64,000 nucleotides of DNA from Myxococcaceae bacterium JPH2 (GTDB lineage Bacteria > Myxococcota > Myxococcia > Myxococcales > Myxococcaceae). Every line of letters begins with the position of its first letter. Position 1 is the stretch's first letter. The translations under genes and the position numbers were made by a program. The stretch is from NCBI GenBank assembly GCA_016458225.1, contig JAEMGR010000043.1, positions 37,740 through 101,739 on the forward strand, in the 5' to 3' direction. Below the pieces are notes generated by a model. It had not been told where the DNA came from. It searched no databases and saw only the letters and a list, made by a program, of their open reading frames with translations. Positions 7,972 through 18,614 of this stretch are shown piece after piece.

Positions 7972-9105
7972 TCAGTGGCAGTTCGCGCGGCGCAGCGAGA
8001 CTCCCGCCTCGGTGCGGTACTGGTAGAGCACCCCGCCCTCGTCCAGCACGACGAAGTCGCGGAAGGTCTCCTCGGGCATCGTGGTGAGCGGCAGGTCCGT
8101 CTGGCCCAGCACCTTGCCATCCAGTGCATCCAGACAGAACAGCCGCACGCCGGGCGAGCCCTCCGCGCTGCCCGCCGCCTTCGGCAGCTCACCCGCCACC
8201 GCCAGGTACACCGTGCCGGACGCATCCGAGTCCAACAACAGCAGGCTCATCACCGGGAACTGCAACCGATACTCACGCGTGTAGCGGCGCGTGCCACTCT
8301 GCCGGTCCACCGCGTTGACGAAGACGCGACCGCTGCGCGCGTCGATGATGCGCGCCAGCAGGTACGAACGCCCATCTCGACTGGGCCGCCCCGGAATCTC
8401 GGGCCGCGTGGGGTCCGCCTTGCCCGACAGGTCGCCGATGCGCACGAGCGCACCGTGCTCCTTCTCCACGTAGACCGAGTCTCCGTCCACGAACGTGCCG
8501 GTGATGCCGCCCGTGTCGCGGATGCCCGCGCCCTCCAGGGGCAGCTCGCCCTTGAGCGCTCCCGTCTCGGGATCCAACAGCGCCACCGTCTTGTCTCGCA
8601 GCCGGTCCAACACCAGCAGCGTCCCATCCTTCGCCACCGTGACGTCCTGGGGCGTCTGCTGCGTCAGCCGCGTGGTGCCCACCATGCCCCCGTCCGCGCC
8701 CAGCCGCATGAGCCGACCGTTGAGCTGATCCAACACCACCACGCCCCCGCGCGACGTGGGCGCCAGCGACATGGGCGCCTCGGGGTTGCCCTCGCGAGGC
8801 CGACTGCGGCCGAGCTGTCCGGACCCGCTGCCCCAGCCCAGCTCGGCCACCACGCCGTCGCGACGCGCGGGGGCAGGCTCGGCGGCGTCCGCCGAACCCG
8901 AACCCGAGGCCGCGCCTGCCCCACCCGCGCCACGTCCCCCCGGCGAGGCGCTTGGGGCGCGTGCTTCACCGGGCGCATCCGGCGCGACCGCGGGCGAGGC
9001 GTCCTTCTGGGTCCGTCCATCTCCCGCGCGCCACCGCCACGCCGCCACGGCGCACACGAGAATGATGACTCCCAGGATGATGACCCCGCGCTGTCGCACC
9101 GGCAT
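7972..9105 (-). CDS. membrane-anchored propeller-like protein
   Basis: A 377-residue protein with one N-terminal membrane segment (RGVIILGVIILVCAVAAW, about residues 5-22), then a low-complexity Ala/Gly/Ser/Pro linker to about residue 110, then repeats such as SRGGVVVLDQLNGRLMRLG and KDGTLLVLDRLRDKTVALLD that look like blades of an NHL/YVTN-type beta-propeller. It would sit in the inner membrane with the propeller in the periplasm. The ATG at 9105 is chosen because it begins just before the membrane segment. Function is unknown. It is convergent with the DUF2378 genes (7 bp apart) and lies about 20 bp downstream of the NlpC/P60 gene on the same strand. Confidence 0.6.
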   Translation of the reverse strand: MPVRQRGVIILGVIILVCAVAAWRWRAGDGRTQKDASPAVAPDAPGEARAPSASPGGRGAGGAGAASGSGSADAAEPAPARRDGVVAELGWGSGSGQLGRSRPREGNPEAPMSLAPTSRGGVVVLDQLNGRLMRLGADGGMVGTTRLTQQTPQDVTVAKDGTLLVLDRLRDKTVALLDPETGALKGELPLEGAGIRDTGGITGTFVDGDSVYVEKEHGALVRIGDLSGKADPTRPEIPGRPSRDGRSYLLARIIDARSGRVFVNAVDRQSGTRRYTREYRLQFPVMSLLLLDSDASGTVYLAVAGELPKAAGSAEGSPGVRLFCLDALDGKVLGQTDLPLTTMPEETFRDFVVLDEGGVLYQYRTEAGVSLRRANCH

Positions 9106-9125
9106 GTCTCCGTTCCCGCCGAGGC

Positions 9126-9953
9126 CTAGTAGTGGCGGATGGCGTGATACGTGGTGTTGGCGGTGCGCAGGTTGTGCACGCAGCCGTACGCGCAGCCCTT
9201 GCACTCGTAGGCCCACATGTTGCCCCAGCCATCTCCCGACTCGTAGAGGAAGATGTGGCCCGCGCCGTCGATGTTGTAGACGAGCGCGTCCGCCGTCAGC
9301 AGGCTCTCACGCGTGATGGTCGTCCACTGCGTGGTGTCCGAGTTGAAGCTCACCGTGCTGTAGGGATGCGAGTCCGTCGACATGGTGGAGTTCGTGCTGG
9401 GAACCACCCACACCTTGGCGAGGAAGCCCGAGCAGTCCGCGCCGTACGAGCCCGTGTGCGTACAGCTGGGGCAGTCACCCGCGCAGGAGCCCGCCGCCTG
9501 GCCCGCCTTCCACGCGCCGTGGCCCCACCAGTACGAGAAGCCCATGGCGCCCGTCGCCCGCGCCACCGCCGCGTCGCGCACGGTGGAGGAGCCAGACACC
9601 TGGTTGAGGTACGTGCCCGAGGCCCAGCCCGTCACGCCGCTGTACGTCACCTTGTACCAGCCGCTCGAGGGACAGCCGTCACCCGCCTCCGTGGCGATGG
9701 CCGCGTCCGGCATGGTCAAGAGGATGCCGTAGCTCGTCGAAGGCCCGCTGCGCAGGTTCAGGCCCGTCGTCGTCTGGAGGTTCGAGCCCGGCGTGACGCA
9801 CACCGTGAGCGCGCCCTGGGTCGCGCCCACGCTCTCGTCCGCGCTCTGCAGCTCCACGCTGTCCACGGACGATGACGCACCACCACAGCCCGCCATCCAC
9901 GCCACCACGGCCATCCACTTCAATGCATGACGACTTGGGTTCCACCGGCTCAT
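9126..9953 (-). CDS. SH3-NlpC/P60-type lipoprotein (cell wall peptidase-like)
   Basis: Exported lipoprotein of 275 residues. The lipobox MAGC puts the lipidated Cys at 23. A bacterial SH3 domain follows (LNLRSGPSTSYGILLTMP to GWASGTYL, about residues 64-116), then an NlpC/P60/CHAP-like domain with the nucleophile Cys174 in YGADCSGFLAKVW and His233 in DGAGHIFLYES. Such enzymes cut peptidoglycan stem peptides or related amides. Several extra Cys pairs (for example CAGDCPSC) suggest disulfides. The ATG at 9953 is preceded by a strong GGAGGT site; a GTG four codons upstream is less likely. Confidence 0.82.
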   Translation of the reverse strand: MSRWNPSRHALKWMAVVAWMAGCGGASSSVDSVELQSADESVGATQGALTVCVTPGSNLQTTTGLNLRSGPSTSYGILLTMPDAAIATEAGDGCPSSGWYKVTYSGVTGWASGTYLNQVSGSSTVRDAAVARATGAMGFSYWWGHGAWKAGQAAGSCAGDCPSCTHTGSYGADCSGFLAKVWVVPSTNSTMSTDSHPYSTVSFNSDTTQWTTITRESLLTADALVYNIDGAGHIFLYESGDGWGNMWAYECKGCAYGCVHNLRTANTTYHAIRHY

Positions 9954-10303
9954 CGAGACCTCCACATGCGACAGGGGGGCGGGCAGCCTACGGCGCCCGA
10001 CAGACAGCGCATAGCCCGCAAAACAAGTAGACGATGTTTTTCTGTTTCACACCGCCGAGCCCGATGTAGCAGAACCTGTCACGAACCCGATGCGCGGAGT
10101 AACCCGGCGCGCCACACCGCCCCCTCGGAGGCTCCGACGTCCCGAGGCGTCCGGGGCGTGGCATGCCGCGTGCTCAAGGGCCGCCAATCCAGGCTTCACT
10201 GTTTACACCGCGACGGATGACCTCATGGGTCTACCTGGAAGCGACGGCCCGTCGGGGGGCGGGCGGTCGTCGCACTCCTCGCCCCTTGGAGCCATTCCCT
10301 GTC
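9954..10303. other. intergenic region between divergent exported-protein genes
   Basis: About 350 bp between the NlpC/P60 lipoprotein gene and the Cys-rich protein gene. It must contain both promoters. I see no clear -35/-10 pair, repeat or reading frame with coding character. Confidence 0.5.
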
Positions 10304-11932
10304 ATGCGAATGCGACTGTCTTTCTTGACCTCATTGATGGCCCTCGCGCTGCTCGGAGGCCTTCAGGCCTCGGCGGCCGATGGAGACAGCATCCCCGAAG
10401 GCTGCGTGGACAAGCGCTACTGCGACGGCACGCAGTGCTACGCGGCGGAAGATTCCATCTCGATGCTGGCGTGCGGGTGCGGCCTGTTGGACCCGACGTG
10501 CGGCGTGGGCCGCTGCGTGGAGGGCGCGTACTGTGACGGCAGCGCCTGCGGTGACGCCGGCATGTGTCACCCGATCGACTCGCCCATCTCCCAGGTGATG
10601 TGCGCGGGCGCGAAGATGGACGCCACCTGCACGCTGCCCGCGAGCACCTGCGGCGCGGGCTCGTGCGTGGACGGCGCCTACTGCGATGGGTGCGGTTGCC
10701 AGCCGCTCGACTCCGCGCCCTCGCAGGCCCTGTGCGCGTGCAAGCTGGCGGACCCGCGCGCGGGCGTGGGCTCGTGCGTGGACGGCGGCTACTGCGACGA
10801 CCTCGCGAGCGAGGCCGGCCACTGCTTCAAGCCCGAGGCGGACGTGTCGCGCGCCATGTGCCGGGGCGCGGTGCTGGACAAGTGCGTCGCCTCGCCTCCC
10901 GCCGAGCCGGTGTCCTGCAAGGACGGCGTCTACTGCGATGCCTCGCGGTGCTACGCGGATGACTCGGCGCTCTCCAAGCAGAACTGCGCCTTCGTGGATG
11001 GCTCCGCCTCCGGCAAGCAGGGCCTGGTCAAGGCCCTGGGGCCCTACGACGTGGGCGTGATTCCGAAGCGGCCGTGGGGCTGCCCCGCGGGCAGCGAGTA
11101 CGTCCAGTTCTACATGGACGATGAAGACAACCACAACAACAACTACCTCTGGGGTTGGGTGGGCGCCACGCGACAGAACAACCAGGGCACCACGCTGGGC
11201 TTCTGCCGGGTGGACGGCGCGAAGTTCCATCCGCTCTATCACAGCTGGAACACGGACCTGCGCAAGGAGACCTACGCCGTGCTGAAGCTGGGCGGCACGT
11301 GCCCGCCGGGCAGCATGGAGTTCGTGCGCAACTTCGACAACGAGGACCACAACAACCAGAACTCGCACGTGGGCAACATCTGGCCCAACGTCTCCAACAA
11401 CAACACCTCGCTGCGCTTCTGCATGTTCATGCCGAGCAACAACGGCGCCATGGGTGGCTTCCCGTCCTTGGGCATGGAGTACGGCGTCTTCGCGGCCTCC
11501 AACTACAGCTCCGCGTACTGGCTGGCGCAGGGCTACATCCACACGGATGACGAGGACCACAACAACGCCAACTCCTACAGCTACAACAACAACGGCAACC
11601 CGGCCCTCCTCATCCACGCCATGGTCTTCGGGAGCACCAACACGGAGATGCGGCTGGCCAAGGTGGGCAACGCGCCCGCGCCCTGCACCAAGCTGGTGCA
11701 CTACTACACGGGCGCGAACCTGAGCGCCTGGTACGACGGGGCCAACTGCTACATCAAGCCCGTGCCGCCCTCGGGCACGCCGTTCGTCTGGTCCAACAAC
11801 TACTACGTCTCCGCCGGCCCCAATCACAGCTGCAGCGAGGGCGTCTATGACGGCGCCAACTGCTACATCATGAGCGCGCCGGCAGGCACCACCGCCTTCA
11901 AGTGGGGCAACGCCTTCTATTACGCCGAGTAG
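10304..11932 (+). CDS. secreted Cys-rich repeat protein
   Basis: Unrecognised 542-residue exported protein. A signal peptide (MRMRLSFLTSLMALALLGGL, cleavage near ASA-AD) is followed by about six Cys-rich units of the form CVDGAYCDG...C, each of 35-45 residues (about residues 28-240). Next come three segments built on an acidic-Asn motif: DDEDNHNNNYLWGWVG, NEDHNNQNSHVGNIW and DDEDHNNANSYSYNNN. The C-terminus carries two units of the form YDGANCYI...FVWSNNYYV. The Cys units look disulfide-rich, and the D/E/N-rich motifs could bind calcium; both are inference. The ATG at 10304 directly precedes the signal peptide. The gene ends at a strong bidirectional hairpin. Confidence 0.75.
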   Translation: MRMRLSFLTSLMALALLGGLQASAADGDSIPEGCVDKRYCDGTQCYAAEDSISMLACGCGLLDPTCGVGRCVEGAYCDGSACGDAGMCHPIDSPISQVMCAGAKMDATCTLPASTCGAGSCVDGAYCDGCGCQPLDSAPSQALCACKLADPRAGVGSCVDGGYCDDLASEAGHCFKPEADVSRAMCRGAVLDKCVASPPAEPVSCKDGVYCDASRCYADDSALSKQNCAFVDGSASGKQGLVKALGPYDVGVIPKRPWGCPAGSEYVQFYMDDEDNHNNNYLWGWVGATRQNNQGTTLGFCRVDGAKFHPLYHSWNTDLRKETYAVLKLGGTCPPGSMEFVRNFDNEDHNNQNSHVGNIWPNVSNNNTSLRFCMFMPSNNGAMGGFPSLGMEYGVFAASNYSSAYWLAQGYIHTDDEDHNNANSYSYNNNGNPALLIHAMVFGSTNTEMRLAKVGNAPAPCTKLVHYYTGANLSAWYDGANCYIKPVPPSGTPFVWSNNYYVSAGPNHSCSEGVYDGANCYIMSAPAGTTAFKWGNAFYYAE

Positions 11933-11943
11933 TCCCACTCCGC

Positions 11944-11976
11944 CGCCCGCCGAGGCCCCGCGAGCCTCGGCGGGCG
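11944..11976. terminator. bidirectional terminator hairpin
   Basis: Perfect 13-bp stem (CGCCCGCCGAGGC / GCCTCGGCGGGCG) with a 7-nt loop, lying in the 50-bp gap between two convergent genes. It would end both transcripts. There is no marked T tract, as is common in very GC-rich genomes. Confidence 0.75.
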
Positions 11977-11982
11977 CGGTTC

Positions 11983-14900
11983 TCAATCCCAGCCACTCAG
12001 CCGCATGCGCATGCCCAGGACCCAGCGCTCCCATTCCTGACGCCGCACCGTGGCCAGCACGCGCCCGCCGACGATGGTGAGGCCCGCGAGCGTCATCACC
12101 AGGAAGCCGATGCGGTGGTCTCTCAGGCCGGCGTCCAGCAGGTTCACCACCACGTCCAGCGTGAGGAAGAGCGTGCCCATCGCCAGGTAGGCGCGGATCC
12201 GCAGCACCATTCCCATCACCACGCCCAACAGGCACACGCCCCCGAAGACGAGCGCGGCGGTGCCATCCGGTGAGGCGCCCACGCTGAGCGACAAGCGCGC
12301 CGCGGCGGGGACGTAGAGCAAGAGGCCGCCGAGGACTCGCACCGCGTTGCGCGCCGCCTGCGGCAGGCTGGACGCGAAGAGCTGCCCCAGCATGAGGAGC
12401 AGCAACCCCAGCGGCGCCAGATAGATCTCCAGCCCCTCCAGCCCGAACGCGAGCGCGCCCACCAACAGCGACACGTTGGTCGCCATCGCCGCGAACGCGC
12501 CGAACAACCGGCTGCGCTCCAGCGCGCCCAGCGCCGCGTACAAGAGGCCCGAGCCCGCCGCGAGCAGCGCCGCGTGCGCCGTCGCATCGCCCGGCAACAC
12601 CAGCGCCATGCCCACCGGCAGGAGCGCCGCGAAGCGCCGCGTCGCCTCCGCCACGGGCCGCACGCCTGCCCGACGCGCCAGCACCGTCACGCCCACCAGC
12701 ACGAAGCCAAGCAGCAGCGCGAAGAGCGCATCGGTCTCGGGGCTCAGTCCGGGCGCGTACAGGTGGCGCACGAGGGCGTAGATGCCCACCACCGCCGTTT
12801 GCACGAAGTAGACATGGCGCCCCGTGTGCTCGCGCCACGCGCAGTGCAGCGCCACGCCCACCGCGAGCCCGATGCCGCCCACGGCCAGCGGCAGCGAGTC
12901 CGCCGACGCCCTGCCGCTCGCCGCGCCTCCCGCCAAGAGGAAGCCCATGAGGAGCAGGCCCGCATCACGGCCCCAGCCCAGTCCCGTCGACAAGTCCTCC
13001 CGCCGCGTGCGCAGCAGCCGGTGCGCGACGTGGAGCCCGAGGACTCCCACCGTGGCCGCCAGCGACAGCGCCGCGCCTCGCTGGGCGACCCACTCCAGGT
13101 AGCTCGATGGCGCGAGCTCCGCGAGCCGCGCGGTGAGGAACGTCGTGACCCCGGCGACCCCTGCGCTGCCCGCCACCATCGCGGCCACCGCGGCCATCCC
13201 CGTGGCGAAGGCACCGCGCCACGGTCGCGCCGCGACGAACACGGTCACCGCGAGCAGCGCCAGCGACACCGGCAACGCGGTGAAGGGGAACCATTGCCCG
13301 AGCGCGAACCGGACCACCGCCTCCAGCAGGAGGTTCGGCACCGCGAAGGTCGCAGAGGGCGTGCCTCCTGCCGCCAGCGCGTAGACGCCCGCCACGACGA
13401 GGAACGGGAGGATGGAGAGCTGGATGCGCACGCGAGTCTCGCTCTCAGTCGCTCCCCGGCGACGCGCCAGCCACGGCCCGCCCCCCACCACCGCGAGCGC
13501 CAGCAACACGAGCACCGGGCCCGGCCAGGATCCGAAGAACTCCGCGCGATGCGCCTGCGCGTGCACCAGCAGCACCAGGCCCAGCCCCAACACGGTGCGA
13601 CCCGCCCGAGCCGCCAACCCCACGAGGAGCGCGGCCCCCGTGAGGAACACCACACTGGCCGAGCCCAGGCCGGGCTGGAAGAAAGCGGCGAGGGCCACGA
13701 GCACCACCGCGATGAGCGAGGCCTCGCGCAGGACCCCCAGGATGGGCCCCGGCAGCACCGCCATCCGAGGCGCCAACACGCGCGCGAGCACATGGCGCCA
13801 GGAGTTCACGTGCGCCACGACAACCGCCACGCCCGCGTAGGCCAGCCCCGCGAGCGACACCCCGATGAAGGCGCGCAGCCACAACTCCTCGGGCGTGGCC
13901 CCCGGAGCCAGCCACGTCCAAGGTTTGAGCCAGCCCCACATCCCATCCGACGCGGCCACCGACACGGTGGCCCACTGTCCACCGGGAGGCGCGAACATCA
14001 TCAACGGCCCGCGCCCCAAGCTCCCCTGCGCGCACCAGAGCGCGGCGCCAGGCAGGCCGAGCCACAGCGAAGCCCGAGCCAACCCCACGGCGCGGAACGA
14101 CACCGCGAGCAGCATGGAGAGCACCGCCGGCCCCAGCAAGAGAAGCGGCGGGACCAACGCGAGCGCGCGCGTGGGGTCCGGATAGGCCAGACGCGCCGCG
14201 CTCTGCAAGAGCACGAGGCCCAGCACCGCCACGCCCGCATGCGGCACGCCGTGATACAGCGGACCGTGCGTGGGGTTCTCCAGTCGGCGCGCGAGCGCGG
14301 GCCCCCACCGCCGCGTCGCCAGCGCCACGCCCCACAGCCCCATCCCCCCCCAGGACTGCCGCCACGCGGCGATATCGGGCGACAACGGCCTCCCCGCGCG
14401 CAGCACGAGCGCCGTGAGCGCGATGAAGCCCGCGACCATCGCGAGCGTCGCCACCGAGCCGCGCACCGCGTACGAGACGAAGCCTCGCGACACGAACGCC
14501 ACGACCGCGGCCCCCGTGAGCAATCCACCGGTCAACAGCAACGTGGAACGCTCGGCGGCGACCGGCGCGAGCAGCCACGGCATCAAGAACTGCGTGGCGA
14601 GCGCCGCCTGGATGAAGGCCGCGGCGGCGAAACCATCCGTGAGCAATCGCCGTCCCTGCGCCCCCCACGGCAGCGGCACCGCGCCCAGCACCCGTCGGCC
14701 CTTGAGCGCGGGCGCCCCCGGTGCGGCGTCCTCACGCCCGCGCCCGGCCGCGATGAGCGCGAACGCCAGCGCCAACGCCGCGGCGACGAGCGCCGACAGC
14801 GCCCCGACTCCCACGACCTCTTCGTCACTCGCCAGCGCCGCGCTGGCCGCACGCGATGCCGCCAGCGCGACCCCCACGCCCCGCGACACCGCCAGCGCGA

Positions 14901-17091
14901 GCGCCGAGGCCGCGGCGAAGGACAGCAGTCGGCTCGCATCGCGCCGCAAGCGGATGAACAGGACGAGCGCCGCGAGGCCCGGCACCGCGCACGCGACGAG
15001 CACATCCCAGGACGGAAGGACATGCAGGACAGCGATGGGGAGACCCGAGTCGCGCCCCACCACCGAGCCCACCACCCCAGCGAGGGTGAAACCCAGCGAC
15101 ACATCCTCCAGCGGCAGCAGCTCATGTCCGTTCTGCACGGCACGGCGAGCCCACACAGATTGCACCCACCCGACGAGCCCATACCCCGCGCCCAGCATCA
15201 CCAACACGCCCGGCCCCGCGTCCTCTCCGGACAGCGAGGCCAGCACGCCCAGCAGCAACGCCATCGCGCCCACGACATGAAGCCCACGCCAGCGCCAACC
15301 GCCCGCGACGTGCGCGGCTCCGGCGATGGCCAACCCCGTCACCCACCGAGGCGCGAACCACACGGCGTCCCAGCCCGAGGCCAGCACCGCGAACGCGGGC
15401 ACCATCGCGACCGACACGACGAGGCTCCACATCAACAGCCGAACGCGCGGCCCCTGCGCCGACGTGGCACGGGCCACGAGCATGAGCCCCGCTGCCGCCA
15501 CTCCCACGCCCGCCAGCCACCCATCCACCGCCCACGGCGTCACCAGTCGCGCCGCCAGTCCGCCCGTGAGCAGCACCGCCAACACGCCCGCGTGAATGAG
15601 CGCGCGGCGACGAATCTCACACAGGAAGAACACCGCCGCGGCCAGCGCTGGCGCCACCACGGAGGCACCATCCACCCCGAGGTTCGCGCCCGCTTCACCC
15701 GAGAACGCGCCCAGCGCGCCCGCGAGCGCGCCACTGGCCAGACCCGCGTGCGCCAGCGTCTCGAACACGGGCGCCGCGCGAGGATGCGCGGCGCGCACCG
15801 ACTCCAGGCTCGCGGCCACCGCCACCACGGCGGCGAGCAACATCGCCCAGAGCGTCATGTCCGCGAACAGGAGCCCGCCCGGGGCCAGCGCCTGGAAGCC
15901 CGACGGTGCGCTCACCACGACGAAGAGGCCCAAGCACACGGCCCCATAGAGCGCGGCCCCCACGCTGACCAGCGACGCACTCTCCACACCCCGACGTCGC
16001 TCGCGCCACACCGTGACGGCGAGCGAGACCACACCCACGCAAGCGCAGAGGGCTCGCGAAGCGGGGGCCTCACCCCAACGCATCAACGGCAGCCCCGCGA
16101 GCAGCGAGGGCACGAGCGCGATCGCCAGCGACGCAGGGGATGCACCATGCAGCAAGCGCCCCGCGGTCCGCATCGGCACGAGCGCCAACCCCGCGCACCC
16201 GAGCGCCACGGCCACACCGAGCCCCGGTGTCAGCTCCACCAGCGCGGAGAGCGCCACGAACACGACGGGAAGCAGCGCCAACCCAATGCCCGCGAGGATG
16301 CGCGCGGCGGACGACGAGCGACGACCCAGGAACCGCCCCAGCCCGATGAAGGCCGCGTGGTAGCCGAACAGCGCGCCCGTCACCAGGAGCTGACGCGGAG
16401 CCCCGCCCAGCGCGCGCCACGCCTCGCGCACGCCCATGAGCGAGCCGCCCAACACCAGCACCGCGCCCAGGAACCACCAGATGTACTCGTGAAGCCGAGG
16501 CGCGCCCTCTTCGCCCCCGCGCTGCCCCGACGGCAAGTCGTCGAGCGCCACCACCGCCTCGAGCCCTCCGCCCAGCGAGCCCGAGTCGCCGCTCGAGTAG
16601 ATCGCCGAGCCCGCGCCCAGCGCCAATCCCAGGTCCCCCTCGCCGCCATCGCCGGCCTCGCCCGCACTCCGAGCCGCCGCCTTCCGCACGGCTGCCTGCT
16701 CGCGCTCCTCGCGCGCCGCCTCTTCCAGCGTGCGGGCGAGCGCCGCGCCCCACCCCAGCCCCCAGCCCTCCTTGCGCTGCAGCGAGGCCGCCACGCCATC
16801 CGCCCAGGCTTCCACTCGCTGGGCCGCATCCGGCACCGGGGGCGGCGGAGCCTCCACGGAAACGACAGACACTGTCGGCGGATTCGGAGCGCGAACGGCC
16901 GTCTCCAGGCGATCCGCGAGGCCCGAAGGCAGCAACCCCTCGGCCCGCCACTGGCCAATGTGTCGAAGGAGCCGACCCTGAACCACGTGGTCGAGATGCG
17001 GCTCGGAGAGGGGCACGAGGACGGCGCCACACTCGAGGCAGGCCCCCCCAGGCCCCTCCTCACGAACGCGCGCACAAACAAGGCAAATCAT
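11983..17091 (-). CDS. giant zinc-ribbon polytopic membrane protein
   Basis: A 1702-residue protein of unknown function. It opens with a likely zinc ribbon, CLVC (Cys3/Cys6) and CLEC (Cys18/Cys21), then a soluble region to about residue 205 containing an Ala/Glu-rich helical part. From about residue 208 to the C-terminus it is an almost unbroken run of dozens of hydrophobic segments separated by short Arg-rich loops, ending [11 protein letters not shown]. The ATG at 17091 is fixed by the zinc ribbon. The very strong Ala/Leu/Val/Gly bias produces a long open frame on the other strand, which is not a gene. It is convergent with the Cys-rich protein gene and divergent from sthA across about 70 bp. 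It could be an unusually large DUF2157-like membrane protein, but I cannot confirm this. Confidence 0.8.
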   Translation of the reverse strand: MICLVCARVREEGPGGACLECGAVLVPLSEPHLDHVVQGRLLRHIGQWRAEGLLPSGLADRLETAVRAPNPPTVSVVSVEAPPPPVPDAAQRVEAWADGVAASLQRKEGWGLGWGAALARTLEEAAREEREQAAVRKAAARSAGEAGDGGEGDLGLALGAGSAIYSSGDSGSLGGGLEAVVALDDLPSGQRGGEEGAPRLHEYIWWFLGAVLVLGGSLMGVREAWRALGGAPRQLLVTGALFGYHAAFIGLGRFLGRRSSSAARILAGIGLALLPVVFVALSALVELTPGLGVAVALGCAGLALVPMRTAGRLLHGASPASLAIALVPSLLAGLPLMRWGEAPASRALCACVGVVSLAVTVWRERRRGVESASLVSVGAALYGAVCLGLFVVVSAPSGFQALAPGGLLFADMTLWAMLLAAVVAVAASLESVRAAHPRAAPVFETLAHAGLASGALAGALGAFSGEAGANLGVDGASVVAPALAAAVFFLCEIRRRALIHAGVLAVLLTGGLAARLVTPWAVDGWLAGVGVAAAGLMLVARATSAQGPRVRLLMWSLVVSVAMVPAFAVLASGWDAVWFAPRWVTGLAIAGAAHVAGGWRWRGLHVVGAMALLLGVLASLSGEDAGPGVLVMLGAGYGLVGWVQSVWARRAVQNGHELLPLEDVSLGFTLAGVVGSVVGRDSGLPIAVLHVLPSWDVLVACAVPGLAALVLFIRLRRDASRLLSFAAASALALAVSRGVGVALAASRAASAALASDEEVVGVGALSALVAAALALAFALIAAGRGREDAAPGAPALKGRRVLGAVPLPWGAQGRRLLTDGFAAAAFIQAALATQFLMPWLLAPVAAERSTLLLTGGLLTGAAVVAFVSRGFVSYAVRGSVATLAMVAGFIALTALVLRAGRPLSPDIAAWRQSWGGMGLWGVALATRRWGPALARRLENPTHGPLYHGVPHAGVAVLGLVLLQSAARLAYPDPTRALALVPPLLLLGPAVLSMLLAVSFRAVGLARASLWLGLPGAALWCAQGSLGRGPLMMFAPPGGQWATVSVAASDGMWGWLKPWTWLAPGATPEELWLRAFIGVSLAGLAYAGVAVVVAHVNSWRHVLARVLAPRMAVLPGPILGVLREASLIAVVLVALAAFFQPGLGSASVVFLTGAALLVGLAARAGRTVLGLGLVLLVHAQAHRAEFFGSWPGPVLVLLALAVVGGGPWLARRRGATESETRVRIQLSILPFLVVAGVYALAAGGTPSATFAVPNLLLEAVVRFALGQWFPFTALPVSLALLAVTVFVAARPWRGAFATGMAAVAAMVAGSAGVAGVTTFLTARLAELAPSSYLEWVAQRGAALSLAATVGVLGLHVAHRLLRTRREDLSTGLGWGRDAGLLLMGFLLAGGAASGRASADSLPLAVGGIGLAVGVALHCAWREHTGRHVYFVQTAVVGIYALVRHLYAPGLSPETDALFALLLGFVLVGVTVLARRAGVRPVAEATRRFAALLPVGMALVLPGDATAHAALLAAGSGLLYAALGALERSRLFGAFAAMATNVSLLVGALAFGLEGLEIYLAPLGLLLLMLGQLFASSLPQAARNAVRVLGGLLLYVPAAARLSLSVGASPDGTAALVFGGVCLLGVVMGMVLRIRAYLAMGTLFLTLDVVVNLLDAGLRDHRIGFLVMTLAGLTIVGGRVLATVRRQEWERWVLGMRMRLSGWD

Positions 17092-17162
17092 GTCCCGGCG
17101 AGCATACCGCCTCTCCGCGGATGTTTCTTTCCAAGTCGCCAGCGAGAGGAAATGCTCGGGGC

Positions 17163-18560
17163 ATGAGCGTACGGCAGTTCGACGTGGTCATCCTCGGCTC
17201 AGGCCCTGGCGGTGAAGGCGCATCGATGAAGGCGGTGAAGTCGGGCCGCAAGGTCTGCACCGTGGAGCAGCGCCCCTTGGTGGGCGGAGCCTGCACCCAC
17301 ACCGCGACCATTCCCTCCAAGGCGCTGCGCCATGCCATCCAGCGCCTGATGGATGTGCAGCAGGACCATCCCCACCTGCGCACCGAGCTGGCGCGCCACA
17401 CCACGTTCAAGGACCTGCTGCGCGCGGCCACGTCCGTGGTGTCTCGCCAGGTGCAGCTGCGCACCACCTTCTACGAGCGCAACCGCGTGGACCTCGTCGT
17501 GGGCCGCGCCCGCTTCAAGGACGCGCATACGGTGGAGGTCTCGGATCCACGCGGCTCCAGCGAGCTGCTCTCCGCCAAGTCCTTCGTCATCGCCACGGGC
17601 TCCCAGCCCTACCGGCCGCCCGGCGTGGACTTCAATCACCCGCGCGTCTTCGACTCGGACACCATCCTCGCGCTGCGCGACGCGCCGCTGACGATGATCA
17701 TCTACGGCGCGGGCGTCATCGGCTGCGAGTACGCCTCCATGTTCCGGATGCTCGGCGTGAAGGTGGACCTGGTGAACACGCGCGACCGGCTGCTGTCCTT
17801 CCTGGACGACGAAATCTCGGACGCGCTCTCCTACCACCTGCGCGAGCAGGGCGTGCTCATCCGCCACCAGGAGGAGATGGCCCAGGTGGAGCCGCGCGAT
17901 GACGGGGTGGTGCTCCACCTGAAGAGCGGCAAGCGCCTGCGCGCGGACATCTTCCTGTGGGCCAACGGGCGCTCGGGCAACAGCCGCGACCTGGGCTTGG
18001 AGTCGCTGGGCATCGCCACCGACTCGCGCGGCTGCATCCAGGTGAACGACGCGTACCAGACCGCCGTGCCGCACATCTACGCGGTGGGCGACGTGGTGGG
18101 CGCGCCGTCACTCGCGAGCGCCTCGTATGACCAAGGCCGCTTCGCCGCCACGCACATCGTCGAGGGCCGGCTGGAGCACAAGCTCGTCAAGGACATCCCC
18201 ACGGGCATCTTCACCAGCCCGGAGATCAGCAGCCTGGGCCGCACCGAGCGAGAGCTGACCCAGGCGGGCGTGCCCTACGAAGTCGGCCACGCGTTCTTCA
18301 AGAGCCTGGCGCGCGCGCAAATCACCGGCCGCACGGTGGGCATGTTGAAGATCCTCTTCCACCGTCAGACGCGAGAGATTCTCGGCCTGCACTGCTTCGG
18401 CGACAACGCGTCGGAGATCATCCACATCGGCCAGGCCATCATGTCGCAGGAGGGGCCGGGCAACTGCATCGACTACTTCATCAACACGACGTTCAACTAC
18501 CCCACCATGGCCGAGGCCTATCGCGTGGCCGCCCTCAACGGCGTGAACCGCCTGTTCTGA
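17163..18560 (+). CDS. sthA: soluble pyridine nucleotide transhydrogenase
   Basis: Flavoprotein that transfers hydride between NADPH and NAD+ in the cytoplasm. At 465 residues it matches the family length. The FAD motif [10 protein letters not shown] is at residues 12-21. In the region where disulfide reductases carry CxxxxC, this protein has Cys44 then Thr49 ([18 protein letters not shown]), the hallmark that separates SthA from lipoamide dehydrogenase and glutathione reductase. The second dinucleotide motif is [14 protein letters not shown], and [20 protein letters not shown] is the C-terminal FAD site. The ATG at 17163 ([14 protein letters not shown]) is preferred to one 14 codons upstream because family similarity starts there. 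It ends at a strong hairpin. Confidence 0.93.
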   Translation: MSVRQFDVVILGSGPGGEGASMKAVKSGRKVCTVEQRPLVGGACTHTATIPSKALRHAIQRLMDVQQDHPHLRTELARHTTFKDLLRAATSVVSRQVQLRTTFYERNRVDLVVGRARFKDAHTVEVSDPRGSSELLSAKSFVIATGSQPYRPPGVDFNHPRVFDSDTILALRDAPLTMIIYGAGVIGCEYASMFRMLGVKVDLVNTRDRLLSFLDDEISDALSYHLREQGVLIRHQEEMAQVEPRDDGVVLHLKSGKRLRADIFLWANGRSGNSRDLGLESLGIATDSRGCIQVNDAYQTAVPHIYAVGDVVGAPSLASASYDQGRFAATHIVEGRLEHKLVKDIPTGIFTSPEISSLGRTERELTQAGVPYEVGHAFFKSLARAQITGRTVGMLKILFHRQTREILGLHCFGDNASEIIHIGQAIMSQEGPGNCIDYFINTTFNYPTMAEAYRVAALNGVNRLF

Positions 18561-18568
18561 TGCGTCCT

Positions 18569-18597
18569 CGCGGCGAGGCCCCCGTCGCCTCGCCGCG
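18569..18597. terminator. bidirectional terminator hairpin after sthA
   Basis: Perfect 11-bp stem (CGCGGCGAGGC / GCCTCGCCGCG) with a 7-nt loop between the convergent sthA and the 18615-19376 gene. It should terminate both. Confidence 0.72.
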
Positions 18598-18614
18598 CTC
18601 ACGCCGAGCGGGAA

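Noticed and set aside
10331..12838. Open frame of about 835 codons on the minus strand.
   Set aside because: It spans two convergent real genes and the terminator between them; composition is that of a shadow frame.
17121..17162. Upstream start for sthA adding 14 residues.
   Set aside because: The added residues are not part of the family, and the Met at 17163 gives the standard length.
12574..17166. Open frame of about 1530 codons on the plus strand.
   Set aside because: It is the antisense shadow of the giant membrane protein: its product is almost only Arg, His, Gln, Pro and Glu without domains, as expected opposite an Ala/Leu/Val-rich GC-rich gene.
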